From positions 1 through 24,187 of IMG/VR virus record IMGVR_UViG_3300025647_000269: a stretch of 24,187 nt of DNA; one strand, 5' to 3'. Below, one piece after another: positions 22,082-24,187 of the stretch. This DNA is from a virus. The translations under genes and the position numbers were made by a program. The number at the start of each line of letters is the position of its first letter. Positions within the stretch are counted from its first letter, which is position 1. The notes under the pieces are model-generated. The model was given only the letters and a program-made list of their open reading frames with translations, searched no databases and was not told the origin of the DNA.

Positions 22082-23845
22082 ATGGCTAACACATTAATAA
22101 AACAAGATTTAGATTTTAAATCAATTAAGAAAAACTTAATTGAATATCTAAAAACCCAAGATGAATTTAAAGATTACGAATATCTTGGTTCTGCTATGAA
22201 TATCTTAACCGATCTTCTTGCTTATAATACTCATTATATGGGGTATTATGCTCATATGTTAGCTAATGAATCTATGATTGAATCGATTCTTAGAAAAGAA
22301 AATATGAATTCGAAAGCTAAATTCTTTAATTATTTACCTAAATCTAAGAAAGCATCTAAAGCATTAGTTACAATAACTGTACCGAATCCATCTCCAAACA
22401 CAAGTGTAAAAATTGATAGAGGTGAATCTTTTAACGCAAAAAGAGATAATCCAACACTATCAGATATTAGAACATTTATACTTACAGATGATTTATATAT
22501 CTATTATAACGCCGAAACTGGAGACTATACTTCAACTGAAGTTTTATTATATGAAGGTGAATTCATAACACAATTATTTAAATCTGGTCCGGAAAAACGA
22601 TATGTTATTAATGATAATGATATTGATACTGACACATTAAAGGTAGTTGTTAAAGAAAATGAAAATTCTACAGTATCAACAACATATACATTGGCTGATG
22701 ATTTTACAAATATTAATGGTGAATCTCAGGTTTATTTTTTAAACTTGAACGAAAATGATCAGTATGAAATATCATTTGGTAATGATGTTTATGGAAAATC
22801 TGTTAATGACTATTCATATATTGAAGTAACTTTCGTATCAACTAATGGATCATTAGGTAATAGTGTAACTGCTTTTAGTGCGCCAGAAGGAATTACTTCC
22901 GTCAATGTTATTGAAAATTCAACAGATGGAACCGATGCTGAAACGCTAGAAGATTTACGACACAATATAAAACATCATTACCGCAGACAAAACCGTTTGG
23001 TTACAGTAGATGATTTTAAAAATATAGTATTGTCTGAATATAAAAATATTAATTCGGTGAATGTTTGGGGTGGTGAAGATAACATACCAAAAGCATATGG
23101 TAAAGTATTTGTTTCAATTAAACCACTGTTCGGTGAAGTTTTGTCAAATGAAACAAATAAACAAATATTGAATAAACTTAAAAAATACACAATGGCAACA
23201 ATTGAACCTGTTATTGTTGATCCAGAATATACCTATATTAATTTAGATGTTTATGTTAAGAATAACACGTTATTAACAAGTTTACGTCAGGGTGAACTGA
23301 AGAAATTAATAATCGATGAAATAAATTATTATAATACAGAAATTTTAAATAAGTTTGATTCTTATTATTCCGATGTTAAATTAAATACAAGAATCATGTC
23401 GCTATCTACTAGTTTCATGTCAACTTATAATAAGATAGTATTGGAAAAAAGATTCATACCAAATTTATTATCCAGTGAAACTTATTTTATATATTTTTTG
23501 AATAAAATTGATGAAACCACTGTTACATCAAATAACTTCTATTTTAGAAATAAAATTACAAAAATTGCCGATGATGGTTTAGGAAATGTAATAGCATTTT
23601 TCTATGATGAAAATAAAAAGGAATTTATTAAGTATTCAAATGAAACATTTGGTACTGTTGATTACGAACAGGGTATTGTGAAAATTTCTGATATTGTTTT
23701 CTCAAAACTTATTGAGGATGATATTAAGGTTTTTGCAAATCCAATCAATCCTTTATTCTTTGCTAAACTGAACAATATTATTTCAATAGATAATGTTCAG
23801 ATTTTCATTGAAGATTATCATGGTAGAGAAAGCGAAAAATCATGA
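22082..23845 (+). CDS. 6: gp6-like baseplate wedge protein
   Basis: The 587-residue protein (T4 gp6, 660) opens with DFKSIKKNLIEYLKTQDEFK and DYEYLGSAMNILTDLLAYNT. This matches the gp6/J-type N-terminus (T4: IKQNLIEWLNGQNEFLDYDF, then SRLNVLCDLLAYNT). The middle has the baseplate-J pattern FGNDVYGKSVNDYSYIEVTF and the TDAETLEDLRHNIKHHYRRQ, NRLVTVDDFKNIVL segment. gp6 dimers form the ring that clamps the wedges together. The C-terminal part is shorter than in T4. It overlaps the next gene by ATGA. Confidence 0.93.
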   Translation: MANTLIKQDLDFKSIKKNLIEYLKTQDEFKDYEYLGSAMNILTDLLAYNTHYMGYYAHMLANESMIESILRKENMNSKAKFFNYLPKSKKASKALVTITVPNPSPNTSVKIDRGESFNAKRDNPTLSDIRTFILTDDLYIYYNAETGDYTSTEVLLYEGEFITQLFKSGPEKRYVINDNDIDTDTLKVVVKENENSTVSTTYTLADDFTNINGESQVYFLNLNENDQYEISFGNDVYGKSVNDYSYIEVTFVSTNGSLGNSVTAFSAPEGITSVNVIENSTDGTDAETLEDLRHNIKHHYRRQNRLVTVDDFKNIVLSEYKNINSVNVWGGEDNIPKAYGKVFVSIKPLFGEVLSNETNKQILNKLKKYTMATIEPVIVDPEYTYINLDVYVKNNTLLTSLRQGELKKLIIDEINYYNTEILNKFDSYYSDVKLNTRIMSLSTSFMSTYNKIVLEKRFIPNLLSSETYFIYFLNKIDETTVTSNNFYFRNKITKIADDGLGNVIAFFYDENKKEFIKYSNETFGTVDYEQGIVKISDIVFSKLIEDDIKVFANPINPLFFAKLNNIISIDNVQIFIEDYHGRESEKS

Positions 23846-24187
23846 ATAGTCTTTCTTCACTAATTAATTACCAGTTACCTCAATTTATAGTTGAAGATCA
23901 TCAATTATTTGTTGCTTTTGTTCAGACTTATTTTGATAACTTGGAAATGGATGAAAATTTCATCCATTTCTTTAGAGATTTCCAAGAATCTTTGAATATT
24001 GATAACGCAAGTGATAAATTTGTTGAAGAATACTATAAAGAATTTTGCGAAACTTTCCCCGTTTCTCAATATGTAGATAAAAAAACAATTATAAAACATA
24101 TAAAAGAATTTTACATATCGAAAGGTTCTGAATCATCGTTTAAGTTTATTTTCACCATTCTTTTTAATTCTGATATTGAAATTATAT
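23842..24187 (+). CDS. conserved myovirus baseplate/tail protein, N-terminal part
   Basis: The ATG overlaps the gp6 stop (ATGA), and the frame stays open to the window end (115 codons). LPQFIVEDHQLFVAFVQTYF, then VSQYVDKKTIIKHIKEFYIS and KGSESSFKFIFTILFNSDIE, is a known pattern in large structural proteins after gp6 in T4-like phages (LPEFVREDYPxFVAFLxxYY, DKRxLLKHIKxFYxxKGTExS). Those proteins are usually annotated as gp7-like wedge or tail proteins. The position is that of T4 gp7, but T4 gp7 itself is not obviously similar over this part. The product continues beyond the window, so length and C-terminal domains are unknown. Confidence 0.75.
   Translation, partial: MNSLSSLINYQLPQFIVEDHQLFVAFVQTYFDNLEMDENFIHFFRDFQESLNIDNASDKFVEEYYKEFCETFPVSQYVDKKTIIKHIKEFYISKGSESSFKFIFTILFNSDIEII

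Noticed and set aside
1-24187. tRNA genes, integrase, attachment sites or homing endonucleases
   Set aside because: None was seen on reading both strands; coding density leaves no gap large enough for a tRNA except short leaders, which do not fold as one.

Overview
The window is strongly AT-rich, almost gapless coding DNA from a T4-like myovirus. It is a distant relative of T4 whose gene order and protein types look closer to cyanophage, vibriophage or pelagiphage T4-like viruses than to T4 itself. The call rests on recognisable homologues of gp32, gp59, gp33, gp26, gp51, gp4, gp48/54, gp53, gp27, gp5, gp25 and gp6, a PAAR spike tip, a phage PhoH ATPase, consensus sigma70-type early promoters and a T4-type TATAAATA late promoter. 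I saw no tRNA, CRISPR array, integrase or insertion sequence. No gap exceeds 300 bases.

Layout. (1) 1-4844, plus strand: an accessory cluster. It holds a 5'-incomplete DUF6267-like gene, four genes plus a 60-codon gene chained by ATGA overlaps, phoH, a HxGH nucleotidyltransferase and a small structural-type protein. Five of these products begin with the same MKxFxxF/L segment, four of them followed by L/I-x-E. This looks like the T4 capsid-targeting sequence and prohead-protease site of internal proteins. One of them is a Dps-type mini-ferritin with a full ferroxidase set. (2) 4851-6700, plus strand: the replication/late-transcription block gp33-gp59-gp32, with consensus promoters before gp33 and gp32 and an intrinsic terminator after gp32. 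(3) 11164-6700, minus strand: head completion gp4, a conserved unknown, a tail-tube-like protein, gp26, gp51 and a repeat-bearing tape measure. (4) 11198-24187, plus strand: tube cap gp48, wedge gp53, hub gp27, lysozyme-less spike gp5, a 2057-residue beta-propeller-like protein, PAAR tip, gp25, gp6 and the start of another baseplate or tail gene.

Most unusual signals. (a) The PAAR gene has a good ribosome-binding site at its true start but is interrupted in frame after 15 codons by TAA-CTA-GGT. The interruption is flanked by identical GGT codons and by hairpins, as in translational bypassing or stop readthrough. (b) gp26 ends on T-TTT-TTA with an upstream Shine-Dalgarno-like element. A -1 shift enters the gp51 frame directly, in a tube > gp26 > gp51 > tape-measure order that copies lambda V-G-T-H. 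(c) gp59 seems to start at ATT. (d) The chained genes with shared capsid-targeting-like N-termini suggest a cargo set (a Dps, a nucleotidyltransferase, a basic protein) carried inside the head. (e) The tape measure contains seven recent 54/45-bp repeats.

All homology statements come from motif recognition by eye; no database search was run.
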